Below, one piece after another: positions 1-5,756 of a DNA stretch of 5,756 nt. Source of the stretch: an uncultured Cytophagaceae bacterium (lineage in GTDB: Bacteria; Bacteroidota; Bacteroidia; Cytophagales; Spirosomataceae); NCBI GenBank assembly GCA_903960725.1, contig CAJCBY010000274.1, positions 1-5,756 on the forward strand. The letters run 5' to 3'. Within the stretch, counting starts at the first letter, position 1, and every line of letters starts with the position of its first letter. A program made the translations under genes and the position numbers. The notes beneath the pieces were generated by a model. It was given only the letters and a program-made list of their open reading frames with translations. It had not been told where the DNA came from and did no database searches.

Positions 1-331
1 ATTAGTGGTTAAAGAAGCGAATGAAGCAGGTGGTTATGGTATGTTAATAGGGCCAAAATCCACCAAAGAAGAACAAGAAAAGTTCAAATCCCTCATTCTC
101 AGCAATCCAAGAAATTACATTGCGCAACCAACCATTTCCCTTTCTCGTGTTCCCTGTCTTATTGATGATCATGCTGAAGGCAGACACGTAGATTTACGTC
201 CCTACATTTTGTATGGTGACGGGGTTAACGTAATGCCGGGTGGCTTAACTAGAGTGGCTTTGCGAAAAGATTCGTTGGTAGTTAATTCGTCGCAGGGAGG
301 TGGGTCGAAGGATACGTGGGTTATGTATTAG
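1..331 (+). CDS. Circularly permuted ATP-grasp family protein, C-terminal fragment
   Basis: The 5' end is cut by the window edge. The open frame reads from base 2 (Leu-Val-Val-Lys-Glu-Ala) to a TAG stop at 329-331, leaving about 110 residues. The GTG at base 5 is an internal Val, not a start. Recognisable family segments, in order, are [16 protein letters not shown] (a glycine-rich ATP-grasp strand), [25 protein letters not shown], and the hallmark ending [16 protein letters not shown] close to the C-terminus. These match the circularly permuted ATP-grasp proteins (COG2308, formerly DUF404/DUF407). Members are usually about 450-500 residues, so most of the protein lies upstream. The family is predicted to form carboxylate-amine or peptide-like bonds using ATP; the substrate is generally unknown. 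It is often next to an alpha-E protein (DUF403) and a transglutaminase-like protein. Neither follows here, so partners, if present, must be upstream. Family call is firm; function is not. Confidence 0.9.
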   Translation, partial: LVVKEANEAGGYGMLIGPKSTKEEQEKFKSLILSNPRNYIAQPTISLSRVPCLIDDHAEGRHVDLRPYILYGDGVNVMPGGLTRVALRKDSLVVNSSQGGGSKDTWVMY

Positions 332-383
332 GTTTTCGGGGTCTGAATCGTTGAAAGATCAAATGATTCCGCCCCCGAAATCC
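331..383. repeat. Imperfect inverted repeat at the stop codon of the ATP-grasp gene
   Basis: Bases 331-349 and 365-383 are inverted copies matching at 16 of 19 positions around a 15-base loop. The left arm begins at the last base of the TAG stop codon. The right arm is the start of the first 60-bp direct repeat. The hairpin could act as a transcription terminator for the ATP-grasp gene, but no run of T follows, so a Rho-independent terminator is not well supported. It may instead be an inverted remnant of the neighbouring repeat family. Confidence 0.55.
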
Positions 384-507
384 TACTACATATCAATAAA
401 AGGCAAATGAATTAGCCCCTACTATTTCAATACATATCAAAAATGGAAAATGATTCCGACTCCGAAATCCTACTACATATCAATAAATGGCAAATGAATT
501 AGACCCT
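361..507. repeat. Two 60-bp direct repeats with an internal 43-44-bp half-unit
   Basis: Bases 361-420 and 448-507 match at 56 of 60 positions, giving a period of 87 bp. The word TACATATCAA occurs at 387, 431 and 474, spaced 44 and 43 bp apart, and is followed each time by a variant of AAATGG(C/A)AAATGA. The 87-bp period therefore looks like an older 43-44-bp unit that was duplicated and diverged. No open frame crosses the region and there are no CRISPR-like unique spacers. Role unknown. Confidence 0.85.
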
Positions 508-510
508 CAA

Positions 511-633
511 ACAGTAGACAGTGGTCAGTAGAATTTAGAGTAGAGATAATAGAGTATAGAGTAGAGATGGTTAATTGTATCTTTACTCTATACTCTCTAA
601 TCTATTAACTACTGTCTACTGACAACTGAACAC
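511..633. repeat. Palindromic block of degenerate 7-bp repeats (long hairpin)
   Basis: The left half is a run of 7-mers: CAGTAGA, CAGTGGT, CAGTAGA (512-532), then TTTAGAG, TAGAGAT, AATAGAG, TATAGAG, TAGAGAT (534-568). The right half carries the complementary types: TTTACTC, TATACTC, TCTAATC, TATTAAC, TACTGTC, TACTGAC, AACTGAA (582-630). The halves can pair. Bases 551-568 match 579-596 over 18 positions with one G-T pair, around a 10-base loop. Bases 512-522 are the exact inverse of 611-621. In RNA or extruded DNA this would be a stem-loop of about 110 nt. It is too long and irregular for an ordinary terminator and has no coding content. Confidence 0.8.
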
Positions 634-638
634 AAAGC

Positions 639-668
639 CTCCGGACTCATTCCCTTCGGACTGACGAC
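639..668. repeat. CTCCGGACT / CTTCGGACT repeat fragment
   Basis: CTCCGGACT at 639-647 recurs as CTTCGGACT at 654-662, followed by GACGAC. The 15-base string at 654-668 matches 13 of 15 positions with 1914-1928 on the other side of the AraC-type gene, in the same orientation. It therefore appears to belong to the same dispersed repeat family as the heptad blocks. Confidence 0.6.
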
Positions 669-695
669 CATGGTCTACCAAATAACACACAATTT

Positions 696-1889
696 ATGGG
701 TATAATTTTCCCCTTGTTTGGCATTTTTACTTCTTTCATTCTGATCTATTATCTAAGTTCATTGAATAGATCAAATGCCTTTTTAGCCCTGTTTTTCTTG
801 TGCTGCAATCTAATTGTTATGGTATATTATGGACTGCATTATACGGTTGATCCATTTTGGGAAGGAATTTGTTTTGTTCATTGGCTTCCGCTTTCCTTTC
901 TATTAGGTCCATTTTTGTTTTATTATGTCAAAACAATGGTAACCAATAATCATAAATTAGAAAAAATAGACTATCTGCATCTTATCCCCGCAGCATTTAT
1001 TTTTATTAACTGCCTGCCATTTACAACACTTCCATTTGAGGAAAAATCAAGAATTGCACATGAAATAGTTAATGTAACACTGAAATACACTCTTGATTTT
1101 CAATTTGTCTCTTTTGAATTTATTCTCATTTCTAGGTCCCTGCATTTAATCGCCTATTGCCTTATATCGTTGGTCTATTTTACCATTTATTCAAAAAAGA
1201 CGAAGGTGAATTTTGGACAATTATCTACGAATCATGCCATCCTAAAAAGGTGGATATACTTACTGTGCGCCATTCAGTTTGTCATTTCGAGCAATAGTGT
1301 ATTACATATTTTGCATGTGGTGGGCATCTATTTTGATTTTGAAAGCGAGGCTTACACGAAAATTTTCACTTCGAAGAACCATTACTTAACCGTTGCTGGA
1401 GGTGGATTTTTTCTGCAAAATTTGTTCCTGTTTTTATTTCCCAAAATCCTATATGGAAACGTCTCCTTCATCCCAGATACGTCAAATGGCGGTTTATTCA
1501 ATGACATCAAGTCAAATCTTCCTAAGAGAAGAAAGCCTGTAGAAATTAATTTTGAGATTGATGAAGAATTAGCCAGCTACCTAATCAGCCGTCCTTTCAC
1601 AAAAAAAGAATTCTCCATCGCACAGACAGCTTTTGATTTAAAAATCCCAGAAAGGACTCTTTCTCTCTATTTTAATACGCACTTAGGATTGTCATTTAGT
1701 GATTGGAAAAAGAAATTACGTATTGACTACGCGATTGAAATGATTAAATCAGGGGACTCCAAAAAAATCACCATTGAAGCCATTTCCTCCAATGCAGGAT
1801 TTGCATCAAGATCAAAATTCATTGATGCCTTCAAAGAACAAACGGGCATTACGCCATCCGCTTATATAAAATATTTAGAAAAAAAATAA
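696..1889 (+). CDS. Membrane-bound AraC-family transcriptional regulator (7-TM plus HTH)
   Basis: This 397-residue protein has two parts. Residues 1 to about 253 are very hydrophobic, with roughly seven membrane segments near 3-20, 27-47, 61-82, 93-112, 140-165, 185-212 and 231-253. A charged linker (about 254-290, including KRRK at 277-280) leads to a C-terminal AraC/XylS-type double helix-turn-helix. The first helix pair lies near 308-329 (SIAQTAFDLKIPERTLSLYF). The second lies near 358-392 and carries the family signature: NAGFASRSKFIDAFKEQTG, then ITPSAY. The DNA-binding domain is thus expected to be tethered at the inner face of the membrane, with the membrane part sensing an unknown signal. 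Such one-component regulators are common in Bacteroidota. The ATG at 696 is preceded by A-rich sequence without a Shine-Dalgarno motif, and the first membrane segment begins at once, which supports this start. The gene looks more AT-rich than parts of lysA. No target gene is evident nearby. Confidence 0.88.
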   Translation: MGIIFPLFGIFTSFILIYYLSSLNRSNAFLALFFLCCNLIVMVYYGLHYTVDPFWEGICFVHWLPLSFLLGPFLFYYVKTMVTNNHKLEKIDYLHLIPAAFIFINCLPFTTLPFEEKSRIAHEIVNVTLKYTLDFQFVSFEFILISRSLHLIAYCLISLVYFTIYSKKTKVNFGQLSTNHAILKRWIYLLCAIQFVISSNSVLHILHVVGIYFDFESEAYTKIFTSKNHYLTVAGGGFFLQNLFLFLFPKILYGNVSFIPDTSNGGLFNDIKSNLPKRRKPVEINFEIDEELASYLISRPFTKKEFSIAQTAFDLKIPERTLSLYFNTHLGLSFSDWKKKLRIDYAIEMIKSGDSKKITIEAISSNAGFASRSKFIDAFKEQTGITPSAYIKYLEKK

Positions 1890-1913
1890 ACTATTGATCA
1901 TGTCACACCAGTC

Positions 1914-1963
1914 CTCCGAACTGACGACTTACTACTGACTACTGACTACTGTCAACTGTACAC
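1914..1963. repeat. Second heptad-repeat block, ACTACTG type
   Basis: Bases 1914-1928 match the fragment at 654-668 (13/15). They are followed by three exact copies of ACTACTG (1931-1951) and TCAACTG (1952-1958). Bases 1938-1963 match 608-633 upstream of the AraC-type gene at 23 of 26 positions, in the same orientation. Compared with the left flank, the two sub-elements occur in the opposite order. Non-coding, just downstream of the AraC-type stop codon. Confidence 0.8.
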
Positions 1964-1980
1964 TAATACCATACCCATCA

Positions 1981-2004
1981 AAAAAGGGGCTAATGCCCCT
2001 TTTT
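1981..2004. terminator. Symmetric, probably bidirectional, Rho-independent terminator
   Basis: AAAAAGGGGC (1981-1990) and GCCCCTTTTT (1995-2004) are exact inverse copies around a TAAT loop. Read on either strand, the GC core is followed by a T run. It lies between the 3' ends of the plus-strand AraC-type gene (stop at 1889) and the minus-strand lysA gene (stop at 2069), so one hairpin can end both convergent transcripts. Confidence 0.88.
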
Positions 2005-2013
2005 GATTCCACC

Positions 2014-2068
2014 TTTGCTCTTTGTGCTTTTTGCTTTGTGCTTTAAATCTCTAATCTATACTCTAAAG
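2014..2068. repeat. Heptad repeats TTTGTGC type and TATACTC type, abutting lysA
   Basis: Bases 2014-2041 are four 7-mers in register: TTTGCTC, TTTGTGC, TTTTTGC, TTTGTGC. After a one-base slip they continue as TCTAATC and TATACTC up to the lysA stop codon. TCTCTAATCTAT at 2048-2059 is identical to 594-605, and CTATACTCT at 2056-2064 is identical to 588-596, so the block belongs to the same family as the one upstream of the AraC-type gene. The repeats end where lysA coding sequence begins. Confidence 0.75.
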
Positions 2069-3304
2069 TTATAGCTCTTGATTCCGAAGTATATCTTCTA
2101 ATGTCTCTCGCCTCCGAATCACCCGGGCTACACCCCCATCCACTAACACCTCTGAGGGCAAGAAACGGGAATTATAATGTGAGGCCATCGTGAAACCATA
2201 GGCTCCGGCGTTAGCCAAGGCGATGATATCCCCTTCCTTCACCTCATTTAAAAGGCGTTCGTTTTCTTTCCCTTTCAAGTCAAACGAGAAGGTATCTGTT
2301 TCACAGATGTACCCCGTCACGCGGTAGTTTTCTTGTTTAGAAGTGTCTTGATTCGAGGCATTGAAAATGTAGTGGTAAGAACCATACATCATGGGGCGAA
2401 TTAAGTGATTCAAACCAGAATTGATGCCTACAAATGTCTTGACAGGATCGCGTTTTACGACATTAGTTTCTGTCAAGAAAGTGCCTGATTCGCTCACTAA
2501 AAACTTGCCTGGTTCTACCCAAAGGCGTAATTCACGACCGTATTTGGCGCAGAAAGCACGAAAGGCGTTGCTCATGATTTGGCCTACTTCTTTCATATTT
2601 ACACCCGGATCTTCGGGAGAATATGGGACTTTGAATCCTCCTCCTAAATCGATGATTTGTAAGTCTTTGAAGTCGTAAGCGAAATCAAAAAGGGCGGATG
2701 CTGCTTGCTCAAAGGTCTTTCCGTCCTTGATATCGGAGCCGGTGTGCTGGTGCAAGCCGACTACGTTCATGTTGTATTGTGCTACGATGGCTAGAATCTC
2801 CGCTTTTTGATGAATGGAAATTCCAAATTTCGATTCCGGGTGCGCCGTCATAATCTTCTCGTTTCCACCGCCAAAAACATGGGGCTTAATACGAATTAAA
2901 CAGGGCTGCGTTGAACCATAGGTTTGACCAAACTTTTCTAAGACTGATAAATTATCGAGGTTGACGATGGCACCTTTGGAAACCGCATATTCAATCTCTG
3001 AAAAATGCACCCCTGAAGGCGTAAACGTAATATTTGACCCTTCGTATCCGGCGATTAAGCCTAACTCTAATTCCTGTGGTGATACCACGTCCATGTCGAC
3101 TCCATTCTCCCGCATTAAGCGTAAAATAGACAAATTTGTGTTTGCCTTAACCGCATATTTAATGGTCAAATCAATTCCTTCAAAAGCACCTCTCAAAACC
3201 GAGATTTTTTCCCTAATTTTGTCGGCATCGTATACATAAAGAGGTGTACCAAATTCTTTGGCCAAATCGGTTAAAGGAATGTTTTGAATTGAATAATATG
3301 CCAT
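2069..3304 (-). CDS. lysA: Diaminopimelate decarboxylase
   Basis: LysA removes CO2 from meso-2,6-diaminopimelate to give L-lysine, the last step of the DAP pathway, in the cytoplasm. The 411-residue length fits the family. It is a fold-III, PLP-dependent decarboxylase: an alanine-racemase-like barrel followed by a C-terminal beta domain. Visible motifs are YAVKAN at 50-55, with K53 the expected PLP-binding lysine; GLHQHTGSDI at 183-192; the phosphate-binding GGGF at 221-224; EPGKFLV at 264-270; RPMMYGSYH at 303-311; and the active-site cysteine in YICETDTF (C334, E335). The open frame extends 38 codons upstream, but ATG at 3304 (MAYYSIQNIPL) is preferred: it gives a normal N-terminus, lies 18 nt after a -7 box, and avoids overlap with the divergent gene at 3345. 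HQHTGS and CETD differ slightly from the common HIGS and CESGD forms. That may be lineage style; a switch to another fold-III decarboxylase cannot be excluded but is unlikely. Confidence 0.96.
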   Translation of the reverse strand: MAYYSIQNIPLTDLAKEFGTPLYVYDADKIREKISVLRGAFEGIDLTIKYAVKANTNLSILRLMRENGVDMDVVSPQELELGLIAGYEGSNITFTPSGVHFSEIEYAVSKGAIVNLDNLSVLEKFGQTYGSTQPCLIRIKPHVFGGGNEKIMTAHPESKFGISIHQKAEILAIVAQYNMNVVGLHQHTGSDIKDGKTFEQAASALFDFAYDFKDLQIIDLGGGFKVPYSPEDPGVNMKEVGQIMSNAFRAFCAKYGRELRLWVEPGKFLVSESGTFLTETNVVKRDPVKTFVGINSGLNHLIRPMMYGSYHYIFNASNQDTSKQENYRVTGYICETDTFSFDLKGKENERLLNEVKEGDIIALANAGAYGFTMASHYNSRFLPSEVLVDGGVARVIRRRETLEDILRNQEL

Positions 3305-3322
3305 AGGGAAAATTGTAAGCCA

Positions 3323-3330
3323 CAAAGATA
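3323..3330 (-). promoter_or_regulatory. Bacteroidota-type -7 promoter box for lysA
   Basis: Read on the minus strand, 3330-3323 is TATCTTTG, a perfect match to the TAnnTTTG -7 consensus of Bacteroidota housekeeping promoters. It ends 18 nt before the lysA ATG. The -33 element (TTTG or TTG, about 17-23 nt upstream) is only weakly matched by TTTT near 3348-3351, which would put it inside the first codons of the divergent phosphatase gene. The untranslated leader would be very short. Confidence 0.6.
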
Positions 3331-3344
3331 CTAATCTAACGAAC

Positions 3345-4649
3345 ATGAAAAGAATATTTATCGCCTTATTCCTTTTAACGCCACTTTTAGCCAGCGCCCA
3401 AATCAAGAGCGGCCCCATGTTAGGCTATTCTGAAATGAAGGAAGTATTAGTTTGGGTTCAAACGGAGAAAGGGGCTAATGTGAGCATCAATTATTGGGAA
3501 AAGGGGGACAAAACGATTCATAAAACCGATCCAGTAGCAACAGAGAAGTCGACTGCCTACATCGCACGCATCATAGCGGATGAAGTGAGTATGGGGAAAA
3601 AATATGAATATGAGGTAGTTGTGAATGGTAAAAAAGTAGCTATTGATTATCCGCTAGAGTTCCAAACGCAGGAACTTTGGCAATACCGAAAAGACCCACC
3701 TGCCTTTTCATTCCTTTTCGGAACCTGTAATTATGTGAATGAAGAAGCAACAGATCGTCCAGGACGCCCTTACGGAGGCGCAGATGAAGTTTATGCGTCG
3801 ATGTTTGCGAAGAAACCAGACTTTATGCTGTGGGGTGGAGACAATTTCTACTACCGTGAACCAGACTACACAAGAACCGGAATGATTCATCGGAATAACC
3901 ACGCGAGATCGGTTAAATCCATTCAACCCTTGTTAGGTAGCGTGCACCAATACGCGATTTGGGATGATCATGATTATGGTCCCAATGATGCAGATCGTTC
4001 TTTCCCGCTCAAATATACTTCACTTGAAATGTTCAAAATGTATTGGGGAAATCCGAATTTCGCCTTTCCTAACGAAGGAATTACGGGTAAATTTCAATGG
4101 GCTGACGTAGAATTTTTCTTAATGGACGACCGCTGGAACAAGGCTCCAAACGAGTTAAATGATCCCAACAAAGATTATTGGGGTGCTAAGCAAATGACTT
4201 GGTTATTAGATCAATTGTCCACCTCAAGAGCAAGCTTTAAAATAATTGTCAATGGTGGACAGGTCGTTAGCCCTGCCAAAGTATTCGAAAACATGGCGAA
4301 TTACGAGGCAGAAAGAACGTATTTACTTAAAGAATTAAAGAATCGTAAGATTCCAGGCGTCCTCTTTTTCACAGGCGATCGCCATATCTCAGACTTAAAT
4401 AAATTAGAACGCGAAGGAACCTATCCTTTGTATGATTTGACAGTTTCTCCCATGACCGCCGGAAAAGCAGATGCGGTTAAACAAGATTACAATGAAACCT
4501 TAGTTCCTGGAACCTTAGTGCAAGAAAGAGCCTTCTCTAAAATAGAAGTGTCTGGCCCACTTAAAGACCGAACATTAACGATTACGCTTTTTAATGTCAA
4601 AGGAGAGGTAATTTGGTCAAAAGCGCTTAAATCCACTGAATTGAAATAA
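3345..4649 (+). CDS. Secreted PhoD-like metallophosphatase (alkaline phosphatase D family)
   Basis: This 434-residue protein begins with a clear Sec signal peptide: MKR, a hydrophobic core at 4-16, and a likely cut after LASA (18/19 in front of Gln). There is no lipobox cysteine, so it is probably periplasmic or exported. Residues about 20-108 resemble the beta-sandwich domain that precedes PhoD catalytic domains. The metallophosphatase domain follows, with metal-binding style motifs in order: FGTCNY (125-130), LWGGDNFYYRE (162-171), IWDDHDYGPNDAD (205-217), NGGQVV (303-308) and FFTGDRHISDL (341-351). PhoD enzymes hydrolyse phosphate mono- or diesters with bound metal ions, and phosphate acquisition is the usual role; the substrate here cannot be read from sequence. 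The family's usual GSC is GTC here. The ATG at 3345 is the start because the signal peptide begins there. The OsmC-family gene follows after one base, suggesting an operon. Its own promoter is not evident in the 40-bp gap shared with lysA. Confidence 0.9.
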   Translation: MKRIFIALFLLTPLLASAQIKSGPMLGYSEMKEVLVWVQTEKGANVSINYWEKGDKTIHKTDPVATEKSTAYIARIIADEVSMGKKYEYEVVVNGKKVAIDYPLEFQTQELWQYRKDPPAFSFLFGTCNYVNEEATDRPGRPYGGADEVYASMFAKKPDFMLWGGDNFYYREPDYTRTGMIHRNNHARSVKSIQPLLGSVHQYAIWDDHDYGPNDADRSFPLKYTSLEMFKMYWGNPNFAFPNEGITGKFQWADVEFFLMDDRWNKAPNELNDPNKDYWGAKQMTWLLDQLSTSRASFKIIVNGGQVVSPAKVFENMANYEAERTYLLKELKNRKIPGVLFFTGDRHISDLNKLEREGTYPLYDLTVSPMTAGKADAVKQDYNETLVPGTLVQERAFSKIEVSGPLKDRTLTITLFNVKGEVIWSKALKSTELK

Positions 4650-4650
4650 T

Positions 4651-5088
4651 ATGGAAGTTGTATTAAATAGATTAGATCAAGATTTTCACTTTGAGGCCAA
4701 AGGCGCCTCCCCCATTTCTGTGCACATCGATGCCGCCGAAGGAATTGGTGGACATAACGCCGGCGCACGCCCCATGGAACTCTTATTAATGGGTTTAGGA
4801 GGCTGTACTGCCATAGATGTCATCTTAATACTAAAAAAGCAAAGACAAACTATCGAGGACTTCCAAATTCGCGTCCAAGGTGATCGCGAAAAGATCGAAG
4901 GAACAGAAAAGAGCCCATTCAATCAGATTAATATTCAATTCGAGTTGAAAGGGATCATCGATGGAAATAAAGCCCTAAAGGCCATCCAAATGTCCATGGA
5001 CAAATATTGTTCAGCCACAGCGCAATTAGAGTCTAGCGCAAATATCACACATACCTTACTTTTGAACGGAGAAAAATTCGACGCCTAA
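4651..5088 (+). CDS. OsmC family protein (peroxiredoxin-like)
   Basis: This 145-residue cytoplasmic protein has the full length of an OsmC/Ohr superfamily member. The two conserved cysteines are present. C52 lies in [19 protein letters not shown] (39-57), at the start of the central helix. C120 lies in [11 protein letters not shown] (116-126). Their spacing is what the family uses for a thiol-based peroxidase site. The [16 protein letters not shown] wording resembles the YhfA-like subgroup rather than Ohr or OsmC proper. The subgroup's physiological substrate is not established, so organic peroxide reduction is a family-level inference. The gene starts one base after the phosphatase stop and its TAA overlaps the thyA ATG (TAATG), so translational coupling is likely on both sides. 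Confidence 0.92.
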   Translation: MEVVLNRLDQDFHFEAKGASPISVHIDAAEGIGGHNAGARPMELLLMGLGGCTAIDVILILKKQRQTIEDFQIRVQGDREKIEGTEKSPFNQINIQFELKGIIDGNKALKAIQMSMDKYCSATAQLESSANITHTLLLNGEKFDA

Positions 5089-5756
5089 TGCAAGCATATT
5101 TAGATTTACTAACCCACATTAAAGAAAACGGAACCTTCAAATCCGACCGTACGGGAACTGGAACAACCAGTGTTTTTGGCTACCAAATGCGCTTCAACTT
5201 AGAAGAGGGATTCCCCCTAGTCACTACCAAGAAAACGCACTTAAAATCAATCATTTACGAACTCTTGTGGTTCTTAAAAGGCGAAACTAACATAAGCTAT
5301 TTAACCGAAAATAGTGTGCGTATTTGGGATGAATGGGCAGATTCAAACGGTGACCTAGGTCCGGTCTATGGAAAACAATGGAGAAGCTGGGAAGGTGCTA
5401 ATGGAGTAGTAATCGACCAAATCAAAGAAGCCGTTCACACGCTTAAAACAAACCCAGATTCCCGTCGTATCATCGTTAGTGCTTGGAACGTCGCAGACTT
5501 GCCTAAAATGGCACTAATGCCGTGTCATGCCTTCTTTCAATTCTATGTAGCCGATGGAAAATTATCATGTCAATTATACCAACGCTCTGCAGACGTATTC
5601 TTAGGAGTTCCTTTCAACATCGCCTCCGATGCTTTATTGACCATGATCATGGCGCAAGTTTGTGACCTAGGTCTAGGTGATTTTGTCTGGACAGGGGGCG
5701 ACACACACCTTTACAGCAATCACATGGAGCAGGTAGACTTGCAATTAACGAGAACG
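5088..5756 (+). CDS. thyA: Thymidylate synthase, 5' part
   Basis: ThyA methylates dUMP to dTMP using 5,10-methylenetetrahydrofolate, giving dihydrofolate, in the cytoplasm. The frame opens with ATG at 5088, sharing one base with the OsmC-family stop, and runs off the window after 223 complete codons. The E. coli type is 264 residues, so about 40 are missing at the C-terminus. Visible motifs: [13 protein letters not shown] (19-31) with the phosphate-binding Arg at 21; [21 protein letters not shown] (42-62); WDEWAD (80-85); [11 protein letters not shown] (91-101); [12 protein letters not shown] (123-134); catalytic C146 in [27 protein letters not shown] (166-180) for dUMP and folate contacts; and GDTHLYSNH (204-212). 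The alignment to E. coli numbering at C146 has no evident indels, so this is the short ThyA form. A dihydrofolate reductase gene often follows thyA but would lie beyond the edge. Confidence 0.97.
   Translation, partial: MQAYLDLLTHIKENGTFKSDRTGTGTTSVFGYQMRFNLEEGFPLVTTKKTHLKSIIYELLWFLKGETNISYLTENSVRIWDEWADSNGDLGPVYGKQWRSWEGANGVVIDQIKEAVHTLKTNPDSRRIIVSAWNVADLPKMALMPCHAFFQFYVADGKLSCQLYQRSADVFLGVPFNIASDALLTMIMAQVCDLGLGDFVWTGGDTHLYSNHMEQVDLQLTRT

Larger units (their letters stand above)
332..695. other. Gene-free, repeat-filled intergenic region
   Basis: This 364-bp stretch between the ATP-grasp gene and the AraC-type gene has no credible coding frame. From left to right it holds the inverted repeat at the stop codon, the two 60-bp direct repeats, a palindromic heptad-repeat block (511-633), a short related fragment (639-668), and about 27 bp of A-rich sequence before the ATG at 696. 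I did not find a perfect TAnnTTTG box on the plus strand. The promoter of the AraC-type gene must lie in or beside the repeats, but I cannot place it. Confidence 0.75.

Noticed and set aside
361..507. Possible CRISPR array
   Set aside because: There are only two long, imperfect copies, the intervening sequence is itself a diverged half-unit rather than a unique spacer, and no cas gene is present.
578..585. TATCTTTA as a -7 promoter box for the AraC-type gene
   Set aside because: It differs from TAnnTTTG at the last base, lies inside the heptad hairpin arm, and is over 100 bp from the start codon, so it is more likely part of the repeat.
508..2068. Insertion sequence or transposon with terminal inverted repeats around the AraC-type gene
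   Set aside because: No transposase or integrase is encoded, the shared flanking strings are direct rather than inverted, and their order differs between the two sides.
2421..3239. Plus-strand open frames at 2421-2678 and 2961-3239
   Set aside because: Both lie wholly inside lysA on the opposite strand and show no recognisable protein features; they are antisense shadows.
2069..3304. Alternative identity of LysA as another fold-III decarboxylase (arginine, ornithine or carboxynorspermidine type)
   Set aside because: The length, the EPGKFLV, RPMMYGSYH and ICETDTF segments, and the overall order fit diaminopimelate decarboxylase best; the small motif differences do not indicate another substrate.
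3305..3418. 38-codon N-terminal extension of lysA to an ATG at 3418
   Set aside because: It would overlap the signal peptide region of the divergent phosphatase, cross the lysA -7 box, and add residues with no match to the LysA family. The ATG at 3304 gives a normal 411-residue protein.
3708..4922. Minus-strand open frames at 3708-3926, 4487-4768 and 4686-4922
   Set aside because: They are antisense to the strongly supported phosphatase and OsmC-family genes, and their compositions are not protein-like.

Overview
The window looks like chromosome of a low-to-moderate GC member of the Bacteroidota, possibly Cytophagales-like. The evidence is protein style plus signals: no clear Shine-Dalgarno sequences before the starts, a perfect TAnnTTTG-type -7 box in front of lysA, and a membrane-anchored AraC-type regulator of a kind common in that phylum. 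The phylum call is an inference; the genus cannot be read from this sequence.

Layout. (1) Bases 1-331 hold the C-terminal end of a circularly permuted ATP-grasp protein. (2) Bases 332-695 contain no gene but are full of repeats: an inverted repeat starting at the stop codon, two 60-bp direct repeats (56/60 identical) built from 43-44-bp half units, and a palindromic block of degenerate 7-bp repeats. (3) Bases 696-1889 encode a 7-TM protein fused to an AraC-type DNA-binding domain. (4) Bases 1890-2068 hold a second heptad-repeat block related to the first, interrupted by a symmetric hairpin that can terminate both convergent genes. (5) Bases 2069-3304 (minus strand) encode diaminopimelate decarboxylase, LysA. 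(6) After a 40-bp divergent gap, three plus-strand genes are tightly packed: a secreted PhoD-like metallophosphatase (3345-4649), an OsmC-family protein (4651-5088, 1-bp gap) and thymidylate synthase ThyA (from 5088, overlapping the previous stop by 1 bp and cut by the window edge after 223 codons).

How the genes relate. LysA makes lysine from meso-diaminopimelate and ThyA makes dTMP, so both are core metabolism. The phosphatase, OsmC protein and ThyA are probably co-transcribed, but they share no evident pathway. The AraC-type gene stands alone between two repeat blocks and is the most accessory-looking part of the window.

The coding regions are ordinary. The least explained signal is the 7-bp-periodic repeat family on both sides of the AraC-type gene, together with the 60-bp direct repeats. 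I see no CRISPR array, transposase, phage gene, tRNA or rRNA, and no convincing new multi-gene system.
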